Origin: Ephemerocybe angulata
Taxonomy: Eukaryota; Basidiomycota; Agaricomycetes; Agaricales; Psathyrellaceae
Assembly: GCA_013368325.1 (NCBI GenBank)
Contig: JAACJK010000117.1
Span: 310,001-374,000 of the forward strand
Direction: 5' to 3'
DNA: 64,000 nt
A model generated the notes under the pieces. That model was not told where the DNA came from, did not search any database, and was given only the letters and a program-made list of their open reading frames with translations. Position numbers and translations under genes: made by a program. Below, in pieces: positions 22,200-35,110 of the stretch. The first letter of the stretch is position 1, and every line of letters begins with the position of its first letter.

Positions 22200-22295
22200 G
22201 CGAGCATCTACGCTTCGAAGGGCTCCGAGGGGGGACAAGGACCAGGGCATGGATTTTGTGATTGACTTGGGAGATGTGCTGATGCAGAACGAGAA
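22200..22295 (+). pseudogene. truncated 5' fragment of the DUF6535 gene
   Basis: Matches 26909-27003 almost base for base (words CTACGCTTCGAAGGGCTCCG and GGAGATGTGCTGATGCAGAA), that is, the end of the first exon of the complete gene downstream. It encodes KDQGMDFVIDLGDVLMQNE and then breaks at about 22296. It marks the distal end of duplication copy 1 and has no function visible. Confidence 0.85.
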
Positions 22296-22879
22296 CTACG
22301 ACGACGCGCTCGGAGGCCTATGTGACAGGAACTTAACGGTCTATATACTTGCGTTACTAGAGATCCGGGACGAAGATGGTCTTATTGCCCTCCCAGTGCC
22401 ACTGAGATCGGGACTCAGGCTGCGGAATGTGACTCGCTCTAGGTGTTGGCTTTTCTGGGCGCTTCTTCTTCTGCGCAGCTGCATGGGCCCATGGGCGTCT
22501 GTCTACGGAAAACTCGGGGGTGTCTTGCTCTGCAACAGTGGATGGTCTTTTCGGTGTTTCCTTCGTGCTTTCTGGAAACTCTCTGGGGTTCTTATACCTG
22601 CTTTTGTTGGGCGCTCCCTTGCAGGGTTTCATGGTCTCGCCGGATTGGGTTTATGAGTCTTTGGCATGAGAACTATCGACTGAATATCGAGAGAGAGTAA
22701 GGGGAGTAAGGACTGACGTGAAGAGCCTCACGAGGTCCTGGAGGAGGCCTCACCCGGGCTGATTAACGTGAGTATACTGCTGCTTCTTTTCCCTCGTCTG
22801 TCGCTGATGTCTATGTATTTGCAGGTCTCTTCACCCGACCTGACCCTTGCCAAACAGCAACTCTGCTCAGTCAGCTGGG

Positions 22880-23604
22880 CACGTCGTCAGCAGTATTTGC
22901 AGTCGAGAAACCCTCACTGTCGTAAGGAGCTGCACATCTTGGTAAGGCCGATCATGGTGTAGACGGGGTTGGAGCCTCCTGCTTGGACACTAGCTGAAGT
23001 AGCGCTGGTCAGGTGGTTGAAGCTCAGTCTTCGCTACTCTGACTGGGAATGCTGACGTCTTGGCGCTTATGGCAACTTGGCCGTATAGTCATGATTCAGG
23101 AAGACCCACAGTCTGTGGCCGAGCCGGGAGAACTAAGGGCGACGTATTCCTTCGCCGAGGATACGGCTTCTCGAATGAAGCCGTTCTCACTTGGACAGAA
23201 CGTCTCATTGGAGATGCTCAAGGCCGGATGGACAACTGTATACTCACAAAGCGGTGCCGAGTACGGGGCTATCGGGGAAGAGGAGTTCAAACGACAAGAA
23301 GCAGAAGCCAAGTGCGCCATTTTGCTATAATGACCGGTCAGATGTTAACTTTATGCTTAGGGCTGCACGCGTGGGCATGTGGGTAAACGGGGAGCTTCAG
23401 GAGACCCCTACAGAGTATAAGAAAAGACTTGGATCCCCGGCCGCTCAGGCTAATTCAGATCTTGAAATTGGCAAGAAATTGGAACGGATGATCGATGAAC
23501 CCCCACCCCAGTTCGTAACAGGCGGAAGCGTCGGGGGGTATGAGCTAGGATTTTTGGTCGAAAATAGTCCTCACGTTGAATACTGCCTGCTCTGTTGCCG
23601 GTGA
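22880..23604 (+). pseudogene. SNase-domain (Lcl3-type) nuclease C-terminal half, probably a relic
   Basis: From about 23100 the frame reads [40 protein letters not shown] and [15 protein letters not shown] 49-nt GT-AG intron (about 23311-23359) joins this to AARVGMWVNGELQETPTEYK and KRLG. This is the C-terminal half of the staphylococcal-nuclease-like fold in fungal Lcl3-type proteins (LEMLRAGWATTYEQ...GAEYG, EAEAKAARRGMW, ETPAEYKRR). The N-terminal half with its catalytic Asp/Arg residues is not recognisable upstream, although an exon-like block (QLCSVSWARRQQYLQSRNPH) sits near 22860. A functional gene cannot be excluded, but the missing catalytic part and the broken copies nearby favour a relic. 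Confidence 0.55.
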
Positions 23605-23814
23605 GTATCAATCTCGTAAGGACCAGCAGCACAGCCGCGCCTACTCTAAGGTTTGCTTGAACGTTGACCCTTTCGATTTGGACCTACGAAGAACGCTATC
23701 GACTCTGCTCTGGTGAAGTGGCCCATCTCGCCAATAACCCAACACCGTGTGATGCAGCTAATTTCTCTCAAATCCGCCGACTATGTACGATAAAGCTGGC
23801 GATGTGTAAGTAAG

Positions 23815-24125
23815 GTGAGTCTCAACTGAAGCTTCTTTTCCTCATTCGGCACTGATTGCCATTCGAACCGTTTTTAGGATAGCTGATTCCGGTGCTCCAA
23901 GTTTCCCGACAGCAACTTTGCAGTCGACTGTTCATGATATGGTCATTATGGTCAGCAGATTTAATGGCGAGGGATCTCCTTGTCGTAAAGAAGCTAGACG
24001 TCTTGGTAAGGATGGTCTGGGCAGATACGGGGTTAAACCCTGCTTGCGGTGTTTGGCTGGAGTAGTGCTGGTCAGATGAAGGACAGCTATGATTCTTGCT
24101 GTGAAATAGAAGACAACTTGGCGCT
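23815..24125. repeat. third, degraded copy of the nuclease-relic block
   Basis: Aligns loosely with 22760-23080. Shared words include AAGCTTCTTTTCCTC, CTTGTCGTAA and GAAGCT, CTTGGTAAGG, GTAGTGCTGGTCAG and CTTGGCGCTTATGGCA in the same order. Identity is much lower than between the two main copies, so this is an older duplication. Its position just upstream of P450 gene 2 mirrors the relics' position upstream of P450 gene 1. Confidence 0.6.
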
Positions 24126-24332
24126 TATGGCAAAACCGCGTTCGAAGGAATGTCCGGTTTTCCGTTCACTTTTGCTAAGTACAGGACTGGAAGGAATGAC
24201 GAAGCCCGCTGCCGCAAGGACTCGGCTCCTGGAATCGAGATATGGGGCACCAAATTAAATAGTGAAGGTTAGAGGTCCAGCGTTTTCAGGCCTTCACTTC
24301 ACTAAACACCCACTTTTCAGCCATAGGGAAGG

Positions 24333-26320
24333 ATGAGTATCCTTAACACATTTCTGAACTATAGCAACACCGCAGGGACTCCATATGATGGAGCCTTGGT
24401 CCTTCTGTCCGGTGCTGTGGCTCTGGCTATCAGTGGAGGCATATACTGCATCGTCTCGAAGCTGTATCTCCACCCCTTGGCGAAATTTCCAGGCCCACCG
24501 TTGGCTGCAATGACCGACTACTACGTGGCCTACTACGACATCGTAAAAGGTGGTGGGCTGGTCGAACAACTCGTGAAGCTGCACGAGCAGTATGGTTGGT
24601 AGTCCTTTAACGCTACTATAAGGCAAATGATTGTTTACTCACTACGTTGCTACCAGGCCCCATCGTGCGCTTTGGTCCAGATAAGGTAACGTTGGCCGTC
24701 TAAAGTTTGCCAGTTCTCGACTCACAATTGACAACACAGCTCCATTTCTCTGACCTGAGCGCATACGAAGCCATCTATCGCGACAACCGATTCCTCAAAG
24801 ACGCCCGATTCTACGAACCGTTCATGAGCGCCACGTCGTCGTTTGGCCAATCTGATATCCACGCCGCCAAAAAGCGCGGCAATATAATCCGGCCTTTCTT
24901 TTCGAAGAGGAGCATCCTGCAGTTCGAGCACATCATCCAGGAGACGGTAAGAGACACCAGTACATCATCCTCACACACATGCAATTGACGCGCCCATTCA
25001 TACTTTAAGATCGACCGCTTTGTCGTCTCCCTTTCCAAGAAATTCGAGGCGCACGAGGTTGTCAATATCTATCATGGCTTCCTCAGCGTCACCATGGAGG
25101 TCGTAACGGCTTACTGCTATGGAGAGAGCTACCACGCCATCGAGGACCCCAACTACAGCCTCCCCATTGTCCTCGCCCTGAAGAGCACCAATTTCCTCGT
25201 CTTCGTCATGCAGCACTTCCGTTTCCTTGAGCCCCTTCTCCTGGGAATGCCCGCCTGGATCGAGAACATGCTACCAGACGCAACCACGGCATTCAAGCAG
25301 TTGATGACGAAGTTGGACGAGCAGATTTCTGGGATTATGAACGATCCTGCTAAGGTGCAGGCCTCGGAGCATAGGACCATCTTCCACCATATGTTGAATC
25401 CGAAGGAAGGCGGTAAGCAGTTGGATCACAGGGAGCTGAGGGATGAAGGTACATTGTTGTTGGCCGCTGGGACGGACACGACGGCGAATACGTGCAATCT
25501 GGCCACATTCTATATCCTTTCAAATGCTGAAATCCAGAAGAAGTTGAAGGAAGAGCTGAAGGAGGCTTGGCCTAATGCAGACGAGCACATCTCGCTGGAG
25601 AAACTCGAGAAATTGCCGTACCTCGTTCGTGTTTTGTTGGAGCCAAGGAAACCCTGCTCACTCACTGACCTTGTGCGCTTTTTTTTATGGACTATAGACT
25701 GCGATTATTAACGAGAGCCTCCGACTCTCGCATGGCATCGTCTCGCCGCTACCTCGAATTGTGACAGAGGCAACGGAAATTGCAGGACATATGGTCCCAG
25801 AGAACGTAAGCTTTTAACCACGCTTCCCCTTAACCGATTTAATCCTTGCTACGTCGGATGTAGACTGTCGTATCGATGTCCCAGACATTTGTTCACCTTA
25901 ATCCAGATATATTCCCTGAACCACATGTGTTTAACCCGGAGAGGTGGTTCAAGGAAGGGTCGGAGGACTTGTACAAGTCTATTGTAGCTTTCTCGAAGGG
26001 GCCACGGATGTGTATTGGAATAAAGTAAGTCGCTGCTAACTTTCGTACGTATCCCCTGCATGTAGGCTGACTTTAACGTGTAGCCTCGCTTGGGCGGAAG
26101 CATACCTCATATTGGCGAATGTATTTAGGAAGATCGACATGCACATGGTCAATACTACGTGAGGGCTCCTACATAACTGGCCGTTGCAGCATACTCACCT
26201 GATATATTGCGTTGCTTTTCCAGGAAGGAAGATATCAAATGGGCGGCTCTGCTGACTCCAGTTTTCCAGGGGATTGTTCAGGTGAAGATCGATGGCGTGA
26301 AGGGCGTTCCAGAGTCCTGA
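24333..26320 (+). CDS. cytochrome P450 monooxygenase 2 (tandem paralogue)
   Basis: Same eight-exon structure as gene 1. The protein (about 516 residues) has a membrane anchor (LVLLSGAVALAISGGIY), KFPGPPLAA hinge, I-helix AAGTDTTANT, ExxR in INESLRLS, FNPERWF and the heme loop FSKGPRMCIGINLAWAE. All key residues are present and no frame break is seen, so both copies look functional. The 5' two thirds differs from gene 1 at many amino acids (for example GPIVRFGPDK against GPVVRYAPDK), while the coding and intron sequence after 25738 is the same. Neighbouring oxidoreductase and P450 genes could form a small oxidative set, but no backbone synthase is in the window. Substrate unknown. Confidence 0.93.
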
Positions 26321-26814
26321 TGTTCAGCGGGCTTCTTCCGGCGTCGGTTATTCTTCTACATAGGATTCCCCTGTTCCTCCATCGCGTGTAGATATACCTG
26401 GCAATAGCAGCGCACTCGTCTGCGAGCTGTTTTCGGCGTTCGCAAATCCATTGCGGAACAAGTTAGGGGTTCCGGAGTTTGACGCGTTTAGCGCCGGGCG
26501 CGATCAAACAGCGGGCTGTCGCGTTTCTGACTTTGACCACCATGATCCAACCATGATCCAACCATGATCAAGCACCCAATTCAGCCCCCTTGTTGCTTCC
26601 TCTTTTCACGACACAGTGCGATCCAAGTGCGAACAAGTCCGACCTTATTCCCCTCGTAAATCACAAAGCGCGCCGTAAGGGATACCTCGGCTGTGCGTTT
26701 TCTCACTGTCAAAAGGGCACGATGACCTTGGAAATATGATGCTGCGCCAATTGAGGCCTCTCTGCTCAGTTTCCCGTCACCCTTGTCGCTTTACATATCC
26801 CTCTTCAAACGGCC

Positions 26815-29030
26815 ATGGGGCGCGAATTCCGACTGAACTCGAGCATGTCCTCCTTCCAGCAAAGCCTGCAACCAGGCAGCCGGACCAGGTCCAGGGCTTC
26901 GAACGGGCGGGCATCTGCATCTACGCTTCGAAGGGCTCCGAGGGGGGACAAGGACCAGGGCATGGATTTTGTGATTGACTTGGGAGATGTGCTGATGCAG
27001 AATGAGAAGCTGGAGCCGCACGAGGAGTCTCCTGATGATGTGAGGAGCCGCCCAGTCCACCTGCCTCTTCTCGTACTGATGTGTGCAGTTCCTACAAGAT
27101 GGGTCAAAGAAATGGCAGTCCGGCGATCCAGACCACTTCACAATACCGCGGAAAGGCGATCCTTGGGAAGAGTGCTTCAAGCAAGTGCAGAGATTCGACG
27201 AGGAGATGTGCCGTGGGTGGAGAGAAGAAATCGATACCCTGCTGGTATTTGTGAGTTCTTGTCACTGTCTACTTCACCTACCATTCAAGGATGGCATATA
27301 GGCCGGTCTTTTCTCTGCAGCAGTGACTGCTTTCACCGTAGAGTCGTATCGGTGGTTGCGAGCCGATCCGGAAGAAGTGACGGTTCAGCTCCTGGCGTTC
27401 ATCTCGACCCAGTTCAATTCCACAACCAGCCCCCCAGTAGTCCCTTCAACATTCTCCCCAGCCGCGTCTGCCTTACGCGTGAACATTTTCTGGTTCACGA
27501 GCCTCACCCTCTCCCTCACGGCAGTCCTCGTCGGCATCATGTGCAAGCAATGGCTTCGCGAGTACCAGCGTTATGAAGGACTGTCCCCCCGCGAAGCCTT
27601 TCCAGTGCGGCAAATGCGCTACGAAGGCCTGGTCAACTGGCATGTTCCAAAATTCCTGTCCTTTCTCCCCCTTCTCCTCCAAGCAGCGCTTTTGATCTTC
27701 TTCGCCGGCCTACTAGACCTGCTGTGGTCGCTCAACGCGCTTCTCGCATCTATCATAACCTGCCTCGTTGGTGTCGTCATGGTCCTCTTGGCATCCACCA
27801 CCATACTTCCCTTCCTCCAGCACCTGATGCACTTCTCACGTCTTGGTGCAACAGAGGAGCCACACAGCCAATGCGCGTTCAAGTCGCCCCAATCCCGCGC
27901 CTTTCACCTTCTCGGCACGTCCATAGCCTCGCTGTGCAGCCAGCTGAAGCTGTATGTGTTCGGCAGCACGGCTGCCAACTACTTGCGCACGCACCCTTCC
28001 TGGGACTCCGACGCCAACTGGGTGAACTATGACCTCGAGTGGCAGAACCATGGACGGTATATGGAGCGCGGGATGTCGTGGTTTGAGAAGACGTACCGGC
28101 GAAACGTGGACTGCGTGTACCACGTCTTCCATTGTCTTGAAAGCCTTAACGAGGATGTAGCTGCAGGATGTGTCACGCAAATCATAAGCGACACTTGGCA
28201 TCCTCTCGTCCCACTCGTAGGCCTGTTGCTGCCGTGTTTGGAGGAAGTCGAGCGGATGCCGCAAGTAAATGCGAGCGGGGATGACGGGAAGGAAATGAAG
28301 CTGGCGAGAGATTTGGTGGGGATGAGCTATGCGCTGATACATGCCAAGATGGACGAGCACTTTATGCAGAAGTGCATGGAGCTATGTGCCCGGATTGCGA
28401 ATTGTGAGCTAAGGGATGGGGAGGAAGGGTATACGTCCCTAGTGCTCGAAGTGTTGAGCATTGTCGTCCCTTCGAAGAATGGGGCGCCTCTACCTGACGG
28501 TAAGCATCTTCAAGGTTCTCTGTCGACCTAAATCTCATGGACTTTCTTCGCTAGGGCTTCACTTGCAAGTTCATGGAGTCTTGAACTCCTTTTTGCGGAA
28601 CGATGCGCTGGACATGGAGTCTTCTGACATTCTGAAGTTCTGGGAGGTCTTCAACATGCTGCGGCAACACGAGTACCGCGGCGCAGACACATCTCCAAAG
28701 ATTCTGGCCTACGACCTTCTTCAAGAAGCCGAAGCCTGGATGTCAAGACTAATGGATCGAATGACAGTGTCAATTCACGAGAAAGAGCGAGTGGTCAAAG
28801 AGTTCTCGAATGGCCTTTGCCTGGTATACTGGACTACAAGAACAAACTCGGAGATCGATAACATCAAGTCCTCTCCCTTCTATCTACCTTTCTACAACTT
28901 TGTCCAGTATATTGATGGGCTCTTGTCTAGCTTTGGTGGTGCGTCGTTGGTAATGTCGCCTTGGAACTCAGAGGTTTGGGAGCTTGTAAAGGTGGAGTTC
29001 GCCTCGGACAATGTCGAAAATCCTCAGTAG
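26815..29030 (+). CDS. DUF6535 membrane protein
   Basis: Four exons (26815-27039, 27089-27250, 27302-28499, 28555-29030) give 686 residues. After a disordered N-terminus comes the domain: DPWEECFKQVQRFDEEMCRG, WREEIDTLLVFAGLFSAAVT, AFTVESYRWL, then hydrophobic helices around FWFTSLTLSLTAVLVGIMCK, QWLREYQRYEG, and LSFLPLLLQAALLIFFAGLL. This order (W-x-E-x-x-D-x-LL-x-F-AGLFSA, FT-x-E-S, CKQW-x-REY, four membrane helices) is what I know as DUF6535, a large Agaricomycete family of unknown function. The C-terminal half is soluble, helical and unassigned. Its first exon is also present as a truncated duplicate at 22200-22295. Confidence 0.88.
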
Positions 29031-29150
29031 GAACAAACATCAAAGGGGTTGATCTGGAATTTCTATCGCTCTATATTATCTTTGTACTTATATTGTAGAT
29101 CTAGATGTACAATTAGCGCCAAGACGCTACTCATATGACAATGGACACTT

Positions 29151-30601
<1,451 letters not shown>

Positions 30602-31618
30602 TTTGGAGGGAAGATCGGTTGCCCTTCCAGCTGTTCTTTGCTCGTTTATAACCAGGGCGAAAAGGTGCTCACTAATCAAGGTCGTTTTTTCAAGCTTTGT
30701 AATTGCCATATCGGAAGCGTCATAGAGAGTCCGCGTTTATGTGCTTGAGCAGCAGGACGGGACAGGACGGGACGCATGGCTTGGGTTATCGGCACTCTAT
30801 TGGCCCGCGTGGGGTGGCACTTCTTTCTTCCGGGTGACTAACGCCAGGGCGCTTCGCAAATTGATGGAGCGCCTAATAATATTGCGCAGTGCCTTTGCAG
30901 GGCAGGTGCTTATGAATCGGCGCCTTAGCAACCGTCTAGATCGTTGGCCCTACTTCTCCCCGAGGATAGCTTGATAGCTGCAGATCTTCATCTGAGCGAT
31001 GGCAAAGATCTCTAGAGAGCCCTCAGTGGCTTTGCCATCGGCACCACACCGACCGAGTTGCAGACCAAGCATCTATATTGCCGTTCCATGCAGGCTCCTG
31101 AACCAGCCGCTCGTATCGAGCTTTGTGGATCTGACCTACCCGGAGGAGCATGAGGACAATGTTTGGTTAAAAACTTTTGATGTAAATAAACACAGCCACA
31201 TCAACCAAACAAACGGTACTTACTTATGGAGAAGACTCGGATGGAATGATACGAGTGGCTAGTCGATGAGCCTGCGTTCCACGTAGACATCTCAACCCAT
31301 AGCAAGACAAAGTATATGCGTCAGGACGCTTTGCGATCACAGAGAACGTTATCATTCATAGTATTACAAAGTAAGAGTAATGAATGACTGTCGCGGCAAG
31401 TATTCGAAGATATCAATTGTAAGCCCCCGTCCAGAAGGGAAGGTCAATGGGTGTACCTCAGCCAGGCCTGTCCATGTCTGGGTCATACAGTTCATTGGGT
31501 CAATGTTCATGTTATTTCAGTAGTACCTGTCCAAGTTCTCGGGTATATTTCCGAAGCGTTACATAGGACCCCAGGTGGGCGGGACGCACGTCCTCAACGT
31601 CATTAACAGTAAGCTGGG
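30602..31618. other. intergenic, no gene seen
   Basis: Holds the promoter of the oxidoreductase (-) and the 3' flank of the DUF3455 gene (-). A short GGGACAGGACGGGAC repeat lies near 30755. No credible coding frame. Confidence 0.45.
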
Positions 31619-32570
31619 TTATTTGTGATGAACAGAACCGCCAAAGAACCCTGCAGCAAGACGCCGATTATCAGTCATTGCCCCGTGTCTGATCATGAAA
31701 TTCGACGTGATAGACTCACAGTACTTCGAAGCATACTTGACCTGGATATTGGGCGACTGTCCAGGAACACACTGCAATGATAGCGCACTTTCAGTTCGGC
31801 GTCGACATTTCCTGAGCATTGATAGCACTCACCGAAGCAGGAGGTTGCCCTTGGCGAGTGTCCGTCCTATACACCAGTCCCGCGAGGCCACCGGATACCG
31901 ACTTGGTTGCGAGCCAGTCGACATCTTGCTTTCCAGTAGGTGCCGTGGCACCGCCAACCTTCTCGACAATTACGAAGGCATTTCTGTTGCGCTTGGTGCT
32001 TCCGGTAGACGTGAAGTCCCACTTGGGGCTGAGACCTCCCTTGCCGCTGGGATTCGGCACGAAGTAGTGGTAACCTTGATGGAGGGTCAGTGGCGAGAGG
32101 TGCAAAAAGCATAATGGTTACGTACCCAGAACGGTGTTCGCCTTGGTCTGCGTATAAGACGATACAAGCTTTTGCGCCGTCAGGCCGTTGGGTGCGTCCT
32201 CCCAGAGTCCCATCAATCTATCCTGGATTGTCGTGAAGAGCTTCGATCCGCCTAAGCAGGATATATCGTAGAGTTCCGCCACTGCACCTATCGAACTACA
32301 AGAAACCAGATTATGGTAAGCCCGACGTTTAAAAGGTCGAGCGACTCCTCACCTGTAGTTTCCGGCAGCAGAACAGGTATAGTTCTGAACACCGATGGCA
32401 GCAGCAACGTAGGAGAGGGGCAACGTCGGCACTGGGAGGGTGCTGGGGAGGCCTTCAATACTGAGACCGTCAAGCTTGCATGTGTTCTTGTTGGGCTTGC
32501 GCACCGCTGCCGCTGCGGTGCAGGTGATCAATGCAGACAAGAGGGAGGGGGCCAGGAGAAACGCAAGCAT
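31619..32570 (-). CDS. secreted DUF3455 protein
   Basis: Several exons from ATG 32570 to a stop at 31619-31621. A signal peptide (MLAFLLAPSLLSALITCTAA) is followed by LPVPTLPLSYVAAAIGVQNY with TC, AVAELYDISCLGGS, HYFVPNPSGKGGLSPKWDFT, a KVGGATAPTGKQDVDWLATK block, GLAGLVYRTDTRQGQPPAS, and, across an intron, CVPGQSPNIQVKYASKY and FFGGS near the C-terminus. The order PLPxYxAxGxGxQNYTC ... DISC ... HYF ... PKWDF ... DVDWL ... YRxDTxxGQPP is diagnostic of DUF3455, often mislabelled malate dehydrogenase. Function is unknown; these are abundant secreted proteins in wood- and litter-decay fungi. A TATA element lies about 100 bp upstream. Confidence 0.9.
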
Positions 32571-35110
32571 GATGATTAGATGAAGTCGTCAGGACGAAGG
32601 GAAGTAGAAGGGGGAGGGGAGCAAGGCCGATTCCAAACTACCTGATAACGATAACGGTCGCCAATGCATTTATACCCTTTGTGCAGAAGCAGGCGCCCAT
32701 GATCAAGCTGAGAGAGAGATGTGATTTGGTTAGAACATCGACCACACATTATAGTCACCGGTAGTTTCACGTTTGAAACAAGTGTCCAAAAGGTCAACTT
32801 CAAAGTCAATTGAAGCACGATCCGCATTACGAGCGCTGGTATGCCTGTTGCCGCCGCATACACAATCGCAAATGGCAAACCGTTGAAGGAGAGATGGATT
32901 GGACGACCAAATTTATCTCAATCAAGGAGGAATGGCAACACTGTCGGATCAGCAGGAGTGGAGTTTCATGATGACAGAAGGGCAATACAATGCCTACTTC
33001 TGGTGTTCGGATCTGTTCTTCACCTTTTATCGCCCCGAAGATTTGCATTGTTCGCAAATCGAGGGAGCAGGTTGAGCGTGGTGCATGGCCAGACTTGAGG
33101 AGAAGCATGAAGGGGAGATATGTGGGGCTCGTGTCCATATTGAAAAGACGAGCGATGTTGTGTCTATGATAGATAGCACACATCCCTCTGTGTTGGACCC
33201 ATGTTCGTTGGATATTCAGCCGCATAACGGGCGAAAAGGTCCTCCCCGTCCCCGGCCCGAGCATATGTAGACATTTTCCTTCCTGTTGTATTTCATCAGA
33301 CTTCTCTATTGATGAGGGGGCGGCGACCTTTGCTCACTGTGTGCTTCCGAAGTCGATGGCGTTCCTCTCTGCGATGCATGAGCAGCACGCGCCAGAATCC
33401 GTACACAATGGGGTATTTTGTCGTCGTAGGATGGCCGTCAGATAAAGCAGAGTAGATAGAGGCGTAATAAGACGACACTTGTTTCAATCTAGCGTTTCCA
33501 AAGGGTCGGACTGAACGGACATCGATGCCAAGACCCAAGAGTCAAAGCGCCTGCACCGCCATCACCTACATCGTGCCATCACGATTACTAACACCATCAA
33601 TTTCCACCTTGCCTGGGATGCGCGCTCAGTGTTCGTTGGCCTCCTCCGATGATGACAGGACCTCATTTTTGTCATCCTTGTGCTTGGGATTTGAGATCCT
33701 GATAGCTTGAACGAGTTCCGAAAGAAACAATAAATCTTGAGGTGCGAAGACCCCGTCATACTAGGATCATGTGTAGTAACCCTTCAGTGACAGAACTGCA
33801 GATGTCGGTTTTTCTGCGGCCTTGCGATTGTTTCGCAAGACCTCATTTAGGGCGCCTGGCGCCTATATAACTGTCGTATGGGATACTTTCTCGTGGTGGA
33901 CACAAGGTGGGCATGCCACTGGCTGCCAGCGCCCCCACCAGCTTCCGACATTTCCATGACCGATTCTATCTCTTCGAGGATGCTTCGACGATGAGATTGT
34001 TCTGGTCTCTTTGGGGATTCGAAGTTCGAACCGTGGGCTGTCGCTATGATATTTGCAGACCCTGGCCCACTGTGGCCCTAGCCAGGCTTTGGTAGTAGCT
34101 CAAAGCTGCTAATAAGCTCAGGATCTGGAGCCCTTCCGTGCAAGAACCTCGGGTGGAACCAGGTAGGGCTCTCTTCTGGTAGCACCACAGCTCACATTCA
34201 TATTTACTAGGGCATCGTTTCTTCAGTCAAAGCGCTCGTGCATTCCATATCATCCCACAGTAAAGAAGCGTCACACCCCAGCCAAACCCCAGCGGCCTAG
34301 GTCACCCGTGGCGCCGCGTGAGTCTGCTCGCATCCTTCCCCTGGGCCTATACACACGCCGTAGGCTCAGCTCCTGTTCATTTCCATGACACTCTCCGACC
34401 TTTTCCCTGAACTTCTTCCATGGCCTGCGGTAGGAAGAGAAACCCAAGCCTTGGTTTGAGTAAAATCTTTTTCTACCACGCCCGTCTAGAGGCAGGTCCA
34501 GTAATCTAAACCCAACTTGGTGAGTCGGCCGTATTAGTTCCCTATGAAGTCCGTCTCAGCCTCTCAGGTATTCTTGTCTTTTGAAGCAGATATTATGTAT
34601 GCTCAGTTTCAGCGCCCAGCAAGGCTTTTCCGAAAATAGGCTCTTTAGTGACCGTGGTCTGTAAGTGACGAAATTTGAGCTGTCGTTATTTTGGTCGGCG
34701 AACTCTGTGCGCAGGCTGGACTGAGTGGACTCGGTGGTACTCTCCGAGTGGGTAAAGAGGAGTAGATACTGCCGGCTAGTGCCGTCATTGTCGTTATTCT
34801 CTCGCAACTTCCGGGGATTTGTGAGGCTAAAGCCTGGGACCCCATTGGCATTTTCATTAGGATTGTGGTGTCTGTCGGATTGCTTTGTAACCGTGAGATG
34901 GTCATTAACAGCTATTAACAGGTACGGGTCACCCGATGTGCTGGGAATGCGCTTCGACGACTGAATTGTTGTCTTATGTACAGATGACTATAAGAGCAGG
35001 AGCTATGTTCAGCTCCGCCAAGCTTTTCGCCCCCACTTTACCGCCCCCATCTCACACCTTCGCCTCTCCCTTTACCTCCCTACTTTCGATTTCCTGGGTC
35101 CACGGGATCG
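32571..35110. other. long intergenic stretch, no gene seen
   Basis: About 2.5 kb without a frame I can support. Short open frames occur on both strands but carry no motif and no plausible splice continuation. The word GCGCCTGGCGCCTATA at 33852 also occurs at 3375 and may be a shared promoter-like element. No terminal repeats or target-site duplications were spotted. Confidence 0.45.
32669..32674 (-). promoter_or_regulatory. TATA-type element upstream of the DUF3455 gene
   Basis: TATAAA on the minus strand about 100 bp before the start codon at 32570, a normal distance for a strongly expressed fungal secreted-protein gene. Confidence 0.55.

Larger units (their letters stand above)
18989..22295. 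repeat. segmental tandem duplication, copy 1
   Basis: The duplicated unit starts with AGGAACTTAACGGTCTATAT at 18989 and ends inside a truncated copy of the DUF6535 gene's 5' end. It contains a truncated nuclease-like relic (up to about 19815), P450 gene 1 (19915-21875) and about 80 bp matching the start of the DUF6535 gene (22200-22295). Compared with copy 2 it lacks the block 23190-24290 and about 245 bp corresponding to 26662-26906. The copies meet at 22296-22326, where about 30 bp matches neither side. Confidence 0.85.
22327..27008. repeat. segmental tandem duplication, copy 2
   Basis: The second copy starts with the same AGGAACTTAACGG at 22327. It holds the fuller nuclease-like relic, an extra degraded third copy of part of that block (about 23815-24125), P450 gene 2 (24333-26320) and the intact 5' end of the DUF6535 gene. 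Since DUF6535 is complete only here, the ancestral order was relic, P450, DUF6535, and copy 1 was cut off inside the DUF6535 first exon. Similarity is uneven: upstream blocks show scattered differences, the 5' P450 exons are clearly diverged, and the 3' half of the P450 is identical. Confidence 0.85.

Noticed and set aside
22249..22656. 135-residue plus-strand frame across the duplication junction
   Set aside because: It joins the truncated DUF6535 start to unrelated sequence by chance at the breakpoint; no support as a new fusion gene.
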